A stretch of 32,795 bases of DNA. It comes from an uncultured Collinsella sp. (GTDB lineage: Bacteria > Actinomycetota > Coriobacteriia > Coriobacteriales > Coriobacteriaceae). The notes under the pieces are model-generated. The model made no database searches, was not told where the DNA came from, and worked only from the letters and a program-made list of their open reading frames with translations. This document shows, one piece after another, positions 22,980 to 31,218 of the stretch (the stretch's first letter is position 1; the number at the start of each line of letters is the position of its first letter). The stretch spans positions 1-32,795 of the forward strand of contig UQIG01000026.1 of NCBI GenBank assembly GCA_900541135.1, given 5' to 3'. A program made the translations under genes and the position numbers.

Positions 22980-23675
22980 CTATGCCTGCTGCCAGGTGTC
23001 GACAAGCTCCTTGGCCGCGGCGTGGGGGTCGTCGGCGCTGCAAACGGCGCTCACCACAAAGAAGCCATCGACGCCGGTGGCCTTGAGCTGCGGCAGGTCG
23101 GCCGTCTTGACGCCGCCGCCCACCACGATGGGCACGGGGCTTGCCGCGTGGAGTGCGGCCAGGTCCTCAAAGCTCTTGGTGATGATGGAGCCGTCGGCCG
23201 CGCGTCCGCAGTCGCGCTTGGTCTCGGTCTCATGGAGCGGGCCGATGCCCAGGTAGTCGACCAGGCTCATGTCGGCGGTCTTGACGTACTCGAGCATCTC
23301 CTCGCAACGGGCCGAAAGGCCCACGATGGCGTCGGGCCCCAGCAGCTTGCGACAGACCTCGACGGGAATGTCGCTCTGACCCACGTGCACGCCGTCGACA
23401 GCAATGCCCTGCTCGCGCGCGGCGAGTACGCAGTCCAGGCGGTCGTCAATCAGCAGGGCGACCTGGCCGGTCTTGCCAGCCTTTGCGATTGCCTGCGCGG
23501 CGTCGCCCGTCAGTGCAATGATTTCGCGGGCGCTTGCCACCTTGGAGCGCACCTGGATGCAGGTAAAGCCGGCGTCGAGTGCCTGGGCCACCACATCGCC
23601 CACGGGGCGCCCGAGCGTGTTTTCGGGGCCGAGTACCAGATAGGCCGAGATATCAAGGTTGTCGCGGATGCTCAT
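22980..23675 (-). CDS. thiE: Thiamine phosphate synthase
   Basis: The 231-residue enzyme joins hydroxymethylpyrimidine pyrophosphate with hydroxyethylthiazole phosphate to give thiamine phosphate. Family motifs include FTCIQVRSK, LIDDRLDCVLA, VDGVHVGQSDIP, VGLSARCEEML, DYLGIGPLHETETK and PIVVGGGVKTADL. ATG 23675 follows AGGAGG; its first bases overlap the stop of the thiamine-binding protein gene (ATGA). It is the last gene of a riboswitch-controlled operon read leftward from the TPP aptamer at 24921. A longer frame to 23843 is out of phase with that context and rejected. Confidence 0.9.
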   Translation of the reverse strand: MSIRDNLDISAYLVLGPENTLGRPVGDVVAQALDAGFTCIQVRSKVASAREIIALTGDAAQAIAKAGKTGQVALLIDDRLDCVLAAREQGIAVDGVHVGQSDIPVEVCRKLLGPDAIVGLSARCEEMLEYVKTADMSLVDYLGIGPLHETETKRDCGRAADGSIITKSFEDLAALHAASPVPIVVGGGVKTADLPQLKATGVDGFFVVSAVCSADDPHAAAKELVDTWQQA

Positions 23676-24013
23676 CGTGCTTCCTCCTGTTTCTTGATCT
23701 GTGCTTCCATGCGCTCGAGTTTGCCGGTCATGGTGTCGGTAAATCCGGGTCGAATATCGGCTTTGAGCACGACTTCGGTGCGGATGCCCTTGCTCGCCAA
23801 CACAAAGGTTGCGTCGCGCACGACCTGCATGACCTCGTCCCACTCGCCCTCGATCTCGGTGAACATCGAGGTGGTGCGGTTGGGAAGGCCGCTCTCGCGA
23901 ATGACGCGCACGACCTCGGCGACCTCGGCGGACAGCTCATCGCCGGTGCCGCACGGGGCGATGGCCACGGCGACGAGCGTGTTCATGCCGGCGTTGGTTG
24001 CGGGTTCGGACAT
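23672..24013 (-). CDS. Small thiamine-binding (MTH1187/YkoF-like, Pfam Thiamine_BP) protein
   Basis: The 113-residue protein resembles the MTH1187/YkoF-type ferredoxin-like fold: NTLVAVAIAPCGTGDELSAEVAEVVRVIRESGL, then MFTEIEGEWDEVMQVVRDATFVLASKGI and VLKADIRPGFTDTMTGK. Members bind thiamine or its pyrimidine part and often sit in thiamine salvage or transport operons. That fits its place between thiM and thiE: three bases after the thiM stop and overlapping the thiE start. GAGGAGG inside the end of thiM serves as its ribosome binding site. It may carry substrate between enzymes; its exact role is not established. Confidence 0.78.
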   Translation of the reverse strand: MSEPATNAGMNTLVAVAIAPCGTGDELSAEVAEVVRVIRESGLPNRTTSMFTEIEGEWDEVMQVVRDATFVLASKGIRTEVVLKADIRPGFTDTMTGKLERMEAQIKKQEEAR

Positions 24014-24016
24014 GGC

Positions 24017-24856
24017 TTATGCCTCCTCGAGCTCGAGTCGGTTATCGGCGATGTCTTGGGCGGTTGCGCGGTAGAGCTCGTCGATAAAGGCGACCTTAAA
24101 GCTTGCCGGGGCATCGGCGACAGCGGCGGCACGCGTACCGGCGACGTTGTAGACGGCAGTGCCGCAGATGGCTGCCGTAAACGGGTCGGCAGCGCAGGCG
24201 TACACGGCCAGCACGCCGCCCTGCGAGCAACCGCAGCCGGTGATCTTGGACATGAGCGGGCTGCCGCCGTGGGACTTGGCCACGGTCGTGCCGTCGGTGA
24301 TCAGGTCGACTTCGCCCGAGACCACTACGGCGCCGCCGGTGTAGCGGGCGAGCGCTACGGCGGCATCGCGGGCGGCGTCGACCGTGTCGGTGGTATCGAC
24401 ACCGCGTACGCGGCTCAGATCGGCCGCCTCGCCCTCAAGACCCCACAGGCCGGCGAGCGCGATAATCTCGGAGGCGTTGCCGCGCACGATGGCGGGCTTG
24501 TACTGCTTGAGCTCGTTTACCAGCTGGGTGCGCAGGCTACCGATGCCCAGACCCACCGGATCGAGCACCCAGGGCTTGCCGGCGTCGTGTGCCGCCTTGG
24601 CCGCGCGGGGGATCGTCTGCTCGTAGATGGGGAAGAGCGTGCCCATATTGAGATAGATGGCGCCGCCGCCGGCAACGAGTGCCTCGCCCTCGTCTGGCAG
24701 ATAGACCATGGCGGCCGAGCCGCCCACGGCGAGCTGTGCGTTGGCGACAAAGTCGATCGTCACCGTGTTGGTGATGGAGCCCGCCATCGGATTGGTGGCT
24801 CGAATCTCCTCTACGGCCTTGACCACATTTTGCTTAAGCTGTTTCGAATCAATCAC
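24017..24856 (-). CDS. thiM: Hydroxyethylthiazole kinase
   Basis: The 279-residue enzyme phosphorylates the thiazole alcohol so that it can be used for thiamine, allowing salvage without de novo synthesis. Motifs are SITNTVTIDFVANAQLAVGG, VLDPVGLGIGSLRTQLV, VRGNASEIIALAG and a TGCGCSQGG anion-hole loop near the end. Translation probably begins at GTG 24856, with AAGGAGG eight bases upstream; the frame further up runs through the riboswitch and is not coding. The riboswitch terminator stands just before the ribosome binding site, so the operon should be shut by TPP. No thiD gene is present in this window, so the pyrimidine step is elsewhere or is salvaged. Confidence 0.87.
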   Translation of the reverse strand: MIDSKQLKQNVVKAVEEIRATNPMAGSITNTVTIDFVANAQLAVGGSAAMVYLPDEGEALVAGGGAIYLNMGTLFPIYEQTIPRAAKAAHDAGKPWVLDPVGLGIGSLRTQLVNELKQYKPAIVRGNASEIIALAGLWGLEGEAADLSRVRGVDTTDTVDAARDAAVALARYTGGAVVVSGEVDLITDGTTVAKSHGGSPLMSKITGCGCSQGGVLAVYACAADPFTAAICGTAVYNVAGTRAAAVADAPASFKVAFIDELYRATAQDIADNRLELEEA

Positions 24857-24877
24857 TGCACATGCCTCCTTGGCATA

Positions 24878-24908
24878 GAAAAGGGGCGCTGTGCATAGAC
24901 AGCGCCCC
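24878..24908 (-). terminator. Riboswitch-linked intrinsic terminator
   Basis: On the minus strand GGGGCGCTGT (24908-24899), loop, ACAGCGCCCC (24892-24883), then TTTT. It lies between the TPP aptamer and the thiM ribosome binding site and would stop transcription when the ligand is bound. Confidence 0.85.
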
Positions 24909-24920
24909 TGTAAAGGCGGC

Positions 24921-25013
24921 ATGCTCCCTACGCCAGCATTAACTGACAGGTTCAAAGGATTGGGCCCTATGCCCTCTCAGCCTTGTGGTTTGCACCGCCG
25001 GCACTCCCGCATC
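24921..25013 (-). promoter_or_regulatory. TPP riboswitch aptamer
   Basis: On the minus strand the conserved pieces stand in order: GATGCGGGAGTGCC, CTGAGAGGGCATAGGGCCC, AATCCTTTGAACCTG, GTTAATGCTGGCGTAGGG and a closing GCAT. CTGAGA binds the pyrimidine part and GCGTAGGG the pyrophosphate side of TPP. P1 pairs ATGC with GCAT. It precedes the terminator and thiM. Confidence 0.93.
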
Positions 25014-25039
25014 GAATCTGTTGCTCCCTATACTAACGC

Positions 25040-25074
25040 ACCTGCCAATAAGGGACAGATTTATTTTGGCAGGT
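25040..25074 (+). repeat. GGGACAG palindromic element (copy 6), left half of a doublet
   Basis: ACCTGCCAATAA and TTATTTTGGCAGGT frame GGGACAGA. It shares its arms with copies 2 and 7. Confidence 0.8.
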
Positions 25075-25106
25075 GGCAACAGGGGTGCTGCATTTTCCCA
25101 GATAAA

Positions 25107-25141
25107 ACCTGCCAAAATAAACCTGTCCCTTATTGGCAGGT
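25107..25141 (-). repeat. GGGACAG palindromic element (copy 7), right half of a doublet
   Basis: This is copy 6 in inverted orientation, 32 bases further on. On the minus strand it reads ACCTGCCAATAAGGGACAG, then GTTTATTTTGGCAGGT. It continues into TTTATCTGGG, as does copy 2. Confidence 0.8.
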
Positions 25142-25179
25142 CGTTACAATGGTTACGGTGAAAATGACTGGGGGACTCT

Positions 25180-26088
25180 ATGATCAAACTTGTGCTGACC
25201 GATATGGACGATACGCTGATTCCAGCCGGGCATGACGGCGCCAGCGACTACGCCATCGAGGGCATTCATGCCATGCAGGCGGCGGGTCTGCACTTTGGCC
25301 CGGTTTCGGGTCGCCAGCCGTCCGCGATGGGCTGGATGTTCAAAAATCGTTCCGAGTGCTTTTCGACCGGTGCGTTCTGCAACGGCCAGGTCATGTTTGT
25401 CGACGGTCAGGCGGTCGCTTCGCGCGCGACCGACAACGATGCCCTGATGCGTCTGGCCGATTACCTCGAGCAAGAGACCGACGATACCTATCTAAAGGTC
25501 TACAGCCTGGGTGACGACTTTTGGGATAACGATGCCTATTGCGTGACGAGCGACCCCGAGCGCGTGCATCGCGCCATGGAGTCGGGCGGCAACGCATGGC
25601 TCAAAGGCGAAGAGGCTCCGTGCCGTCCTGTTGTCGACGACGCGCCGGTGTTCAAGGCAAATATCTGGAGCGCCCGCTCGCGTGAGGAGCTCGCGGAGCT
25701 ACGTGAGCGCGTTGCCGCTGAGGTACCGGAGCTCTCACTCGTGTTTCCCAACAATCGTGTGCGCCTGTTCGACATCCTTCCAGCAGGTTGGGACAAGGGT
25801 TGCGCCGCGCTGGAGCTGGCGCGCGCTTTGGACCTGACGCTCGACGAGGTGGCCGTATTCGGTGATTCCGATAACGATCTGCCCATGATCGATGCCGTTC
25901 CCAACTCCGTTGCAGTCGCCAATGCCAATGAGGCCGTCACGGCTGCCGCGCGCTGGCATATCGGCGCTGCGGCAGACGATGCGGTTGCCGGGGCTCTGCA
26001 TCAGATTGCCGCCTGTGCCGCGACGGGGGAGATGCCGCCGTTTATGCGTCAGATGGACGCGGCGGGTCTTGGCGTCACGAACGTCTAG
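25180..26088 (+). CDS. HAD-IIB (Cof-type) phosphatase
   Basis: The 302-residue protein is a Cof-like HAD hydrolase that removes phosphate from small sugars or cofactors. Motif I is DMDDTLI with Asp8 and Asp10. Motif II is the SGR segment at about residues 42-44, motif III the Lys of GWDKG, and motif IV GDSDNDLPM. The C2B cap lies between motifs II and III. GGGGGAC precedes ATG 25180. The LysR gene starts ten bases after its stop, so the two are probably one transcript. The specific substrate is unknown. Confidence 0.85.
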   Translation: MIKLVLTDMDDTLIPAGHDGASDYAIEGIHAMQAAGLHFGPVSGRQPSAMGWMFKNRSECFSTGAFCNGQVMFVDGQAVASRATDNDALMRLADYLEQETDDTYLKVYSLGDDFWDNDAYCVTSDPERVHRAMESGGNAWLKGEEAPCRPVVDDAPVFKANIWSARSREELAELRERVAAEVPELSLVFPNNRVRLFDILPAGWDKGCAALELARALDLTLDEVAVFGDSDNDLPMIDAVPNSVAVANANEAVTAAARWHIGAAADDAVAGALHQIAACAATGEMPPFMRQMDAAGLGVTNV

Positions 26089-26098
26089 GGAGGGCGCT

Positions 26099-26995
26099 AT
26101 GAAGCTTCAGCAGCTCAGATATGTCGTCAAAGTTGCCGAATGCGGCAGCATCACCGAGGCCTCGCGCCGGCTCTTTGTGTCGCAGCCTTCGATTACCGCA
26201 TCGATTCGCGATCTCGAAAACGAGATGGGTGTGCACATCTTTGAGCGCACCAACAAGGGCGTCATTGTGTCCGAGGAGGGTGAGACCTTCTTGGGTTACG
26301 CGCGGCAGGTGCTCGACCAGGCCGATCTGCTCGAGGGCAAGTACAAGGGCGCGTCCGAGCAGGTGCCGCACTTTAGTGTGAGCTGCCAGCATTATTCCTT
26401 TGCCGTTAATGCGTTTGTCGATGTGATCCGCGAGTTCGATGCCGCGCGCTACGACTTTACCCTGCGCGAGGAACAGACTCACGAGATTATCGAGGACGTC
26501 GCGCATATGAAAAGCGAACTGGGCATCCTGTACTTATCCGAGCATAACCGCGAGGTTATCGAGCGCATGCTCGCCGCCAACGAGCTCGTATTCGAGGGGC
26601 TTTTCTGCGCCACGCCGCATGTCTTTGTATGCGCCGACCATCCACTGGCGGACCACGCCAGCGTGACGCTCGAAGATCTCGAGGACTATCCGTTTTTATC
26701 CTACGAGCAGGGCAGCTACAACTCGTTTTATTATTCCGAGGAGCTGACCTCGACGTTTGAGCGCCGCAAGAATATCCGCGTGCGCGACCGTGCGACGCTG
26801 TTCAACCTGGTCATGGGCCTCAACGGCTACACGGTATGCTCAGGCGTGATCAGCCATGAACTTAACGGCCCCGGCATTATCTCCATTCCGCTCGATGTAG
26901 ACGAGTACATGGAGATCGGCATCATCACGCGCAAGAACACGACGCTCACGCGCTATGGCCAAGCCTATATCGACGCGATCCGCCAGCATATTTAG
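26099..26995 (+). CDS. LysR-family transcriptional regulator
   Basis: The 298-residue protein has the LysR winged helix (MKLQQLRYVVKVAECGSITEASRRLFVSQPSITASIRDLE) and the ligand-binding domain with FSVSCQHYSFAVNAFVDVIREFD and LGILYLSEHN. ATG 26099 follows AGGGAGG with good spacing; a long upstream frame is a shadow of the HAD gene. It lies ten bases after the HAD stop, on the same strand. Such regulators usually control a divergent gene, but here the partner is upstream on the same strand. The ligand and targets are unknown. Confidence 0.88.
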   Translation: MKLQQLRYVVKVAECGSITEASRRLFVSQPSITASIRDLENEMGVHIFERTNKGVIVSEEGETFLGYARQVLDQADLLEGKYKGASEQVPHFSVSCQHYSFAVNAFVDVIREFDAARYDFTLREEQTHEIIEDVAHMKSELGILYLSEHNREVIERMLAANELVFEGLFCATPHVFVCADHPLADHASVTLEDLEDYPFLSYEQGSYNSFYYSEELTSTFERRKNIRVRDRATLFNLVMGLNGYTVCSGVISHELNGPGIISIPLDVDEYMEIGIITRKNTTLTRYGQAYIDAIRQHI

Positions 26996-27004
26996 CCTTT
27001 TGAG

Positions 27005-27030
27005 CGGCGCCGTATTTAAACTTGGCGCCG
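27005..27030 (+). terminator. Weak terminator-like hairpin after the LysR gene
   Basis: CGGCGCC (27005-27011) and GGCGCCG (27024-27030) form a seven-bp stem. The T-run is poor. Confidence 0.45.
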
Positions 27031-27144
27031 TTCGATTTACCGCGAACGTCCCAGGATGAGGCTGTATTTCGAGCCACATGTCCCATTAACCGTTGCCCCC
27101 TCGCATTACCATCAAAGTGAGCCGCTATGCGAGGGGAGGTCGCC

Positions 27145-28164
27145 GTGGATCGGATATATACCGACAGCTGGCGTTTCCCCATGCCGCTTATGTGCGCGGC
27201 GTTTGAGCCCGGAACGCTCGACAAAACCCTCGACGTGATGCTCAAAGATGACTATGGCGTTATCGCGCGTGCCGAGGCGCACTACTATCGCGGTTGCCCC
27301 GATGAGACACAGCGCCTAGCAGAGCCGTACTTACTATCGGATGACCTTTCGCTCCGTCTTTCGGCATGCCTGTTGTGCGCCTATGCAAATCTATCGCTGA
27401 ATCGCGCATTGGCGGCGCGCCGCTGCCTTGCGTATCTCAAGGAAACAGGGAAGGGTCAAAGGACGACAAAGGATCCACGCGTCCAGGCTTCATATATGCT
27501 GCTTGCGGCGAGCGCCTGTGTGCTGCTGCATTTTCCCTCGCCGGTGTCGCGCGGCGAATTCGATTTATATGCATCGCTGCTGCCCGAGGGGCTGCGCCTG
27601 TTTGCAACCTATGCGCTGGCGCACCGTGCCTACCTCGACGGCGATTACGGACGCTGCGTGGGTATGGCGGAGAACGCCTTGTCGATGAAGCAGGAGAGCT
27701 ATCCCGTCCCTGAGGTCTTCTTGCACCTGATTGCCGCCGTTGGGTGGATTAACCAGCGCGAAGCTGACCGCGCGAACGCTCATTTTATGCGTGCCCGGCA
27801 GATTGCGCAGCCCGATGGCCTGATTGAAATCGTCGGCGAGCATCACGGGCTTTTGCAAGGCGTGTTGGAGTCATGTCTGAAGAAGAGCCATCCGCAGGAG
27901 TTCGCGGAGATCATCAAAGTTACCGAGCGGTTTAGCCGCGGTTGGCGTCGTGTGCACAATCCGGGGGCGGGCGCCACCGTTGCCGAGAGCCTGACTACGA
28001 CGGAGTTCGCCATCGCTATGCTGGCCTGTCGCGGCTGGACCAACGATGAGATTGCCGCTCACATGGGTATCTCGCGTGGCACGGTTAAGAATCGTCTGTC
28101 GAACACCTACGCCAAGCTGGGCATAACGAGTCGCGCCGCGCTGAAACAGTTTGTATTGCTGTAG
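27145..28164 (+). CDS. LuxR-type regulator with helical repeat domain
   Basis: The 339-residue protein ends with a LuxR/GerE-type helix-turn-helix (LTTTEFAIAMLACRGWTNDEIAAHMGISRGTVKNRLSNTYAKLGI). The first 260 residues are helical and alanine-rich, as in the TPR-like sensor of MalT-type regulators (for example ALAHRAYLDGDYGRCVGMAENAL). No ATPase domain or receiver domain is present, so it is shorter than MalT. The start is GTG 27145, preceded by GGGGAGG at five bases; ATG 27127 would skip that site. Its target genes are not clear; the surface protein gene is convergent to it. Confidence 0.8.
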   Translation: MDRIYTDSWRFPMPLMCAAFEPGTLDKTLDVMLKDDYGVIARAEAHYYRGCPDETQRLAEPYLLSDDLSLRLSACLLCAYANLSLNRALAARRCLAYLKETGKGQRTTKDPRVQASYMLLAASACVLLHFPSPVSRGEFDLYASLLPEGLRLFATYALAHRAYLDGDYGRCVGMAENALSMKQESYPVPEVFLHLIAAVGWINQREADRANAHFMRARQIAQPDGLIEIVGEHHGLLQGVLESCLKKSHPQEFAEIIKVTERFSRGWRRVHNPGAGATVAESLTTTEFAIAMLACRGWTNDEIAAHMGISRGTVKNRLSNTYAKLGITSRAALKQFVLL

Positions 28165-28225
28165 GCGACTGGGCGGGTGCGCCTGTTTTGGACGAATAAT
28201 TGAATCGGGGTCGTTCAAACGAGGC

Positions 28226-28255
28226 GCGGCCGCCGGTGGGAGGTCCGGCGGCCGC
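28226..28255. terminator. GC-rich bidirectional hairpin
   Basis: GCGGCCGCCGG (28226-28236) pairs exactly with 28245-28255 across an eight-base loop, between convergent genes. No T-run follows. Confidence 0.55.
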
Positions 28256-28307
28256 TTACCATGGGACGGTGCGCGCCCGAATTGATCGAGCGTCGCGAGG
28301 CTTGGAG

Positions 28308-29831
28308 TTACGAGCGCTTGCGACTGGTAAAGATGCCAGCGACGACGGCTGCCATGCCCGTAATGGCAGCGGCGACGGCGCCCATAGCGGAAGCGTCACC
28401 CGTGGCCGCGAGCGTGCCCTTGGTGTCGACATGCTTGATGGTCGCGGCGGCGGTCGTTACCTTAGGCTTCGACTCGGGCTTTGCCGGGGGCGTATCCACC
28501 GGAACGATGACGGCGCGCTTGGCGATGGCGTCGCTGTACAGGTCTGTAATCACGTCGCTGGCGGTGCCGATGGTCTGTCCACGCTGGTAGGGGGCATCGG
28601 CGGGTTCGGTGTCAACGAAGCGCACGTCGCAAATGCGTCCACCATTGGGTGTTTCGATAATGCTATCGACGATATTGATCGTTCCGGCAATGCTGCCGTC
28701 TGCACTATTCACCACGGCTAAGATGGCGGCGGTGTCGCCCTCTGCTGTTACGCGGCTGCGTGTGATGGAGATGGTCGCGGGCGTTAGGCCATCCTCGGTG
28801 AGAGCGAAGATGCCATACGTACGAGCGTTCACGTCTGGGTCAACTACGACAATATCGCCATTGCCGATGGGCGGTAGGGGCTGGTTGCCTCCATCGTGGT
28901 TGATGTAGTGGGCAATGGCCTCGACGGTCGAGTCGCTGATAAAGATGCGCCCGCCGGGGCTGCCGGTGTCGTAATTGTACGAGTAGATTCCTGAGGCGTT
29001 TTCACCCTCGGCATAGGCGTGAACGAATGAGCCGTTTTTAATGGTGATGTCGCCTTCGTCGGTGAAGATGGCGGTGGGGCTGTCTTCGCGCGCTGGGTAT
29101 GCATACGCTCGTACGGTCGCCGCATCAATGGTCAGGCCATCGAAGGCATATATGCCGCTGCCGAATCCCTGGGCGGTTAGCGTGCTGTTGGATACCGTGA
29201 GGGTTTCTTCGGCGACGATGCCGCAGTCCTGCTCGGAGCGTGCGTCGACGGTGCCGCCACCGGTTATGGTTATGTCGCCGTCGGCAAGGATGCCCTCGGC
29301 GCCCGCGCCCTTGGCGGTGACAGTTCCTGTTCCGCTGATCGTCATATCGCCCTCGGAATACAAGGCGTTGCCTTCTGCTGTTGCCGTCAGGGTGCCCGTT
29401 CCGGAGATGTTGAGCTCGGCGCCCTCATTGGCACCGTCCACAACGGAAATGCCGTCGCCTTCGTCATTGGCAACCGTATTGTTGCCCTCGTAGCTCACGT
29501 TGAGCTTGCCGTAGGCAGCGATGCCTCCGCCGTTATAACCATTGAGTGTCATGTTGTCGGCGCCGTCCCAGGCCCACGTGCTGCCGTCGCCAGCTGTGGC
29601 GCCGGCGGTATAGGTGTTGCCGTCGACCTCGACCCACTCTGCCGCAAACGAGATGCTCGGCATGAGCAGCGAGCTCACGGTAAGTGCGCAGGTCAGGCCG
29701 CAGACGATGCGGCGGGTCACGCGGCGCCAGCTGCCACAGGTGAGAACGGCGCGCTGGCGCACGGGGGTCTCGGCGTAATGAAGCCCTGCAGCACGATCGG
29801 TGTGGCGCGTGGGGGTCGTAAACGTGGTCAT
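28308..29831 (-). CDS. Sortase-anchored beta-helix surface protein
   Basis: The 507-residue protein has a long basic lead, a hydrophobic segment ending in SISFA-AEW (cleavage near residue 63), and a body of short repeats such as ISGTGTLTA, ISGTGTVTA and ITGGGTVDAR that suggest a right-handed beta-helix. It contains dynamic DGxT/EGD turns and a GGRIFISDSTV segment. The end reads LAATGDASAMGAVAAAITGMAAVVAGIFTSRKRS. This is an LxxTG-type sorting motif (LAATG), a hydrophobic helix and basic residues, so a sortase should link it to the wall. The start ATG 29831 follows TTGGAG. Its ligand is unknown; it may bind carbohydrate or host surface, as other beta-helix gut proteins do. Confidence 0.75.
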   Translation of the reverse strand: MTTFTTPTRHTDRAAGLHYAETPVRQRAVLTCGSWRRVTRRIVCGLTCALTVSSLLMPSISFAAEWVEVDGNTYTAGATAGDGSTWAWDGADNMTLNGYNGGGIAAYGKLNVSYEGNNTVANDEGDGISVVDGANEGAELNISGTGTLTATAEGNALYSEGDMTISGTGTVTAKGAGAEGILADGDITITGGGTVDARSEQDCGIVAEETLTVSNSTLTAQGFGSGIYAFDGLTIDAATVRAYAYPAREDSPTAIFTDEGDITIKNGSFVHAYAEGENASGIYSYNYDTGSPGGRIFISDSTVEAIAHYINHDGGNQPLPPIGNGDIVVVDPDVNARTYGIFALTEDGLTPATISITRSRVTAEGDTAAILAVVNSADGSIAGTINIVDSIIETPNGGRICDVRFVDTEPADAPYQRGQTIGTASDVITDLYSDAIAKRAVIVPVDTPPAKPESKPKVTTAAATIKHVDTKGTLAATGDASAMGAVAAAITGMAAVVAGIFTSRKRS

Positions 29832-30084
29832 GGTCGCTCCAATCTCTCGCGTGGCCTTGGCGGTCACCACTAAGCGTATGCGCGATAGGGCAGAGCTGCT
29901 AGTGCCATATGGGCACGAAAATGGCTATTTGCACTGGTGGATATGGGATAGTTTGGCTCGGCGGTCCGTTGGCGTGCATATAGAAGTTTCCTATATCAAA
30001 CCAATACAAACGCATATTTTGCGATGCCGGTAAGAGCGCTCATACTCTCTCTCGATAAAGCAATCAATTGCAAGGGAGACATCT

Positions 30085-31218
30085 ATGAGTGTTTTAACCA
30101 CGCTGAACGCGCCGTTTCGCGCCGATATCGTCGGCAGCTTTCTTCGTCCGCAGGCCGTAAAGGACGCCCGTGCCGCCTACGCCGCGGGTACGCTCGATGA
30201 CGACGGCCTTAAGGCCGTCGAGGATGAGGCTATTCGCGACTTGGTGGACAAGCAAAAGGCCGCTGGCCTGCAGGTGATTACCGATGGCGAGTTCCGCCGC
30301 AGTTACTGGCACCTCGACTTTATGTGGGGGCTCAACGGCATTGAACGCCGTACCTCGCGTACGGGCTATATGTTCCACGACGAGGAGACCACGGCCGATA
30401 CCGCCGTGGTGACCGGCCCCATCAGCGGCGAGAACCACCCCTTCGTCGAGCACTTTAAGTTTGTCAAGGCACTTGAGGACGAGGGCCACGTTGCACGCCA
30501 GACCATCCCGGCGCCGATCCAGACGTTCTCTGAGGTCACGCTCGATCGCTGCGATGGCCAGCAGGAGAGCTTGCGTGCTGTCTATAAGACCGACGAAGAA
30601 CTCGCCGATGCCATCGCCGCAGCATACCGCACCGTGATCGCCGACCTGTACGCAGCAGGCTGCCGCAACATCCAGTTTGATGACTGCACCTGGGGCATCT
30701 ACTGCGATACCGATTTTGTGTCCAAGACCGGCATGAGCCCGGTTGACCTGCAAAAGGTAAGCGAGCTGGGCGTGACGCTCAACAATGCCGCCATCGTGGG
30801 CAAGCCCGACGATCTGGTCATTAACACGCATGTATGCCGCGGCAACTACCACTCCACCTATGCCTTCGAGGGCGGCTATGACCCCATCGCGCCGTATCTG
30901 TTTGCGCATGAGGATGTCGATGCGTTCTATCTGGAGTTCGATACGCCGCGCGCCGGTGGTTTTGAGCCGCTCAAGTACGTTGCCCCGGGTAAGAAGGTCG
31001 TGCTGGGCTTGGTAACCACCAAGGTCGCTGAGCTTGAGGACGAGGATGTTATCGTCGAGCGCATCCGCGAAGCCGCAAAGTACGTGCCGCTCGAGAACCT
31101 GTACCTGTCGCCTCAGTGCGGCTTTGCCAGCTGCGAGATTGGCAACAAGCTGACCGAGGACGAGCAATGGGCAAAGATCGCGCTGGTCAAGCGCATTGCC
31201 GAGCGCGTTTGGAAATAG
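30085..31218 (+). CDS. MetE-like (YxjG-type) cobalamin-independent methyltransferase
   Basis: The 377-residue protein matches the C-terminal half of cobalamin-independent methionine synthase, as in the YxjG/YxjH group. It has RADIVGSFLRP at the start, GLQVITDGEFRRSYW, the zinc-site candidates INTHVCRGN and YLSPQCGFA, and FDTPRAGGFEPL. It would transfer a methyl group to a thiol such as homocysteine, taken from a folate or a corrinoid-like donor. It lacks the N-terminal domain of MetE, as shorter archaeal-type forms do. AAGGGAG precedes ATG 30085. The donor is not shown. It lies 122 bases before the permease gene on the same strand. Confidence 0.85.
   Translation: MSVLTTLNAPFRADIVGSFLRPQAVKDARAAYAAGTLDDDGLKAVEDEAIRDLVDKQKAAGLQVITDGEFRRSYWHLDFMWGLNGIERRTSRTGYMFHDEETTADTAVVTGPISGENHPFVEHFKFVKALEDEGHVARQTIPAPIQTFSEVTLDRCDGQQESLRAVYKTDEELADAIAAAYRTVIADLYAAGCRNIQFDDCTWGIYCDTDFVSKTGMSPVDLQKVSELGVTLNNAAIVGKPDDLVINTHVCRGNYHSTYAFEGGYDPIAPYLFAHEDVDAFYLEFDTPRAGGFEPLKYVAPGKKVVLGLVTTKVAELEDEDVIVERIREAAKYVPLENLYLSPQCGFASCEIGNKLTEDEQWAKIALVKRIAERVWK

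Noticed and set aside
23579..24898. 439-residue plus-strand frame across the thiamine operon
   Set aside because: It is antisense to thiM and the thiamine-binding protein; its Gly/Val-rich text is typical of an antisense frame in GC-rich DNA.
748..25141. CRISPR array made of the GGGACAG palindromes
   Set aside because: The copies are kilobases apart and not regularly spaced, with no spacers and no cas genes.
24891..25235. 114-residue plus-strand frame through the riboswitch and doublet
   Set aside because: It translates structured RNA and repeat sequence; no ribosome binding site or conserved protein.
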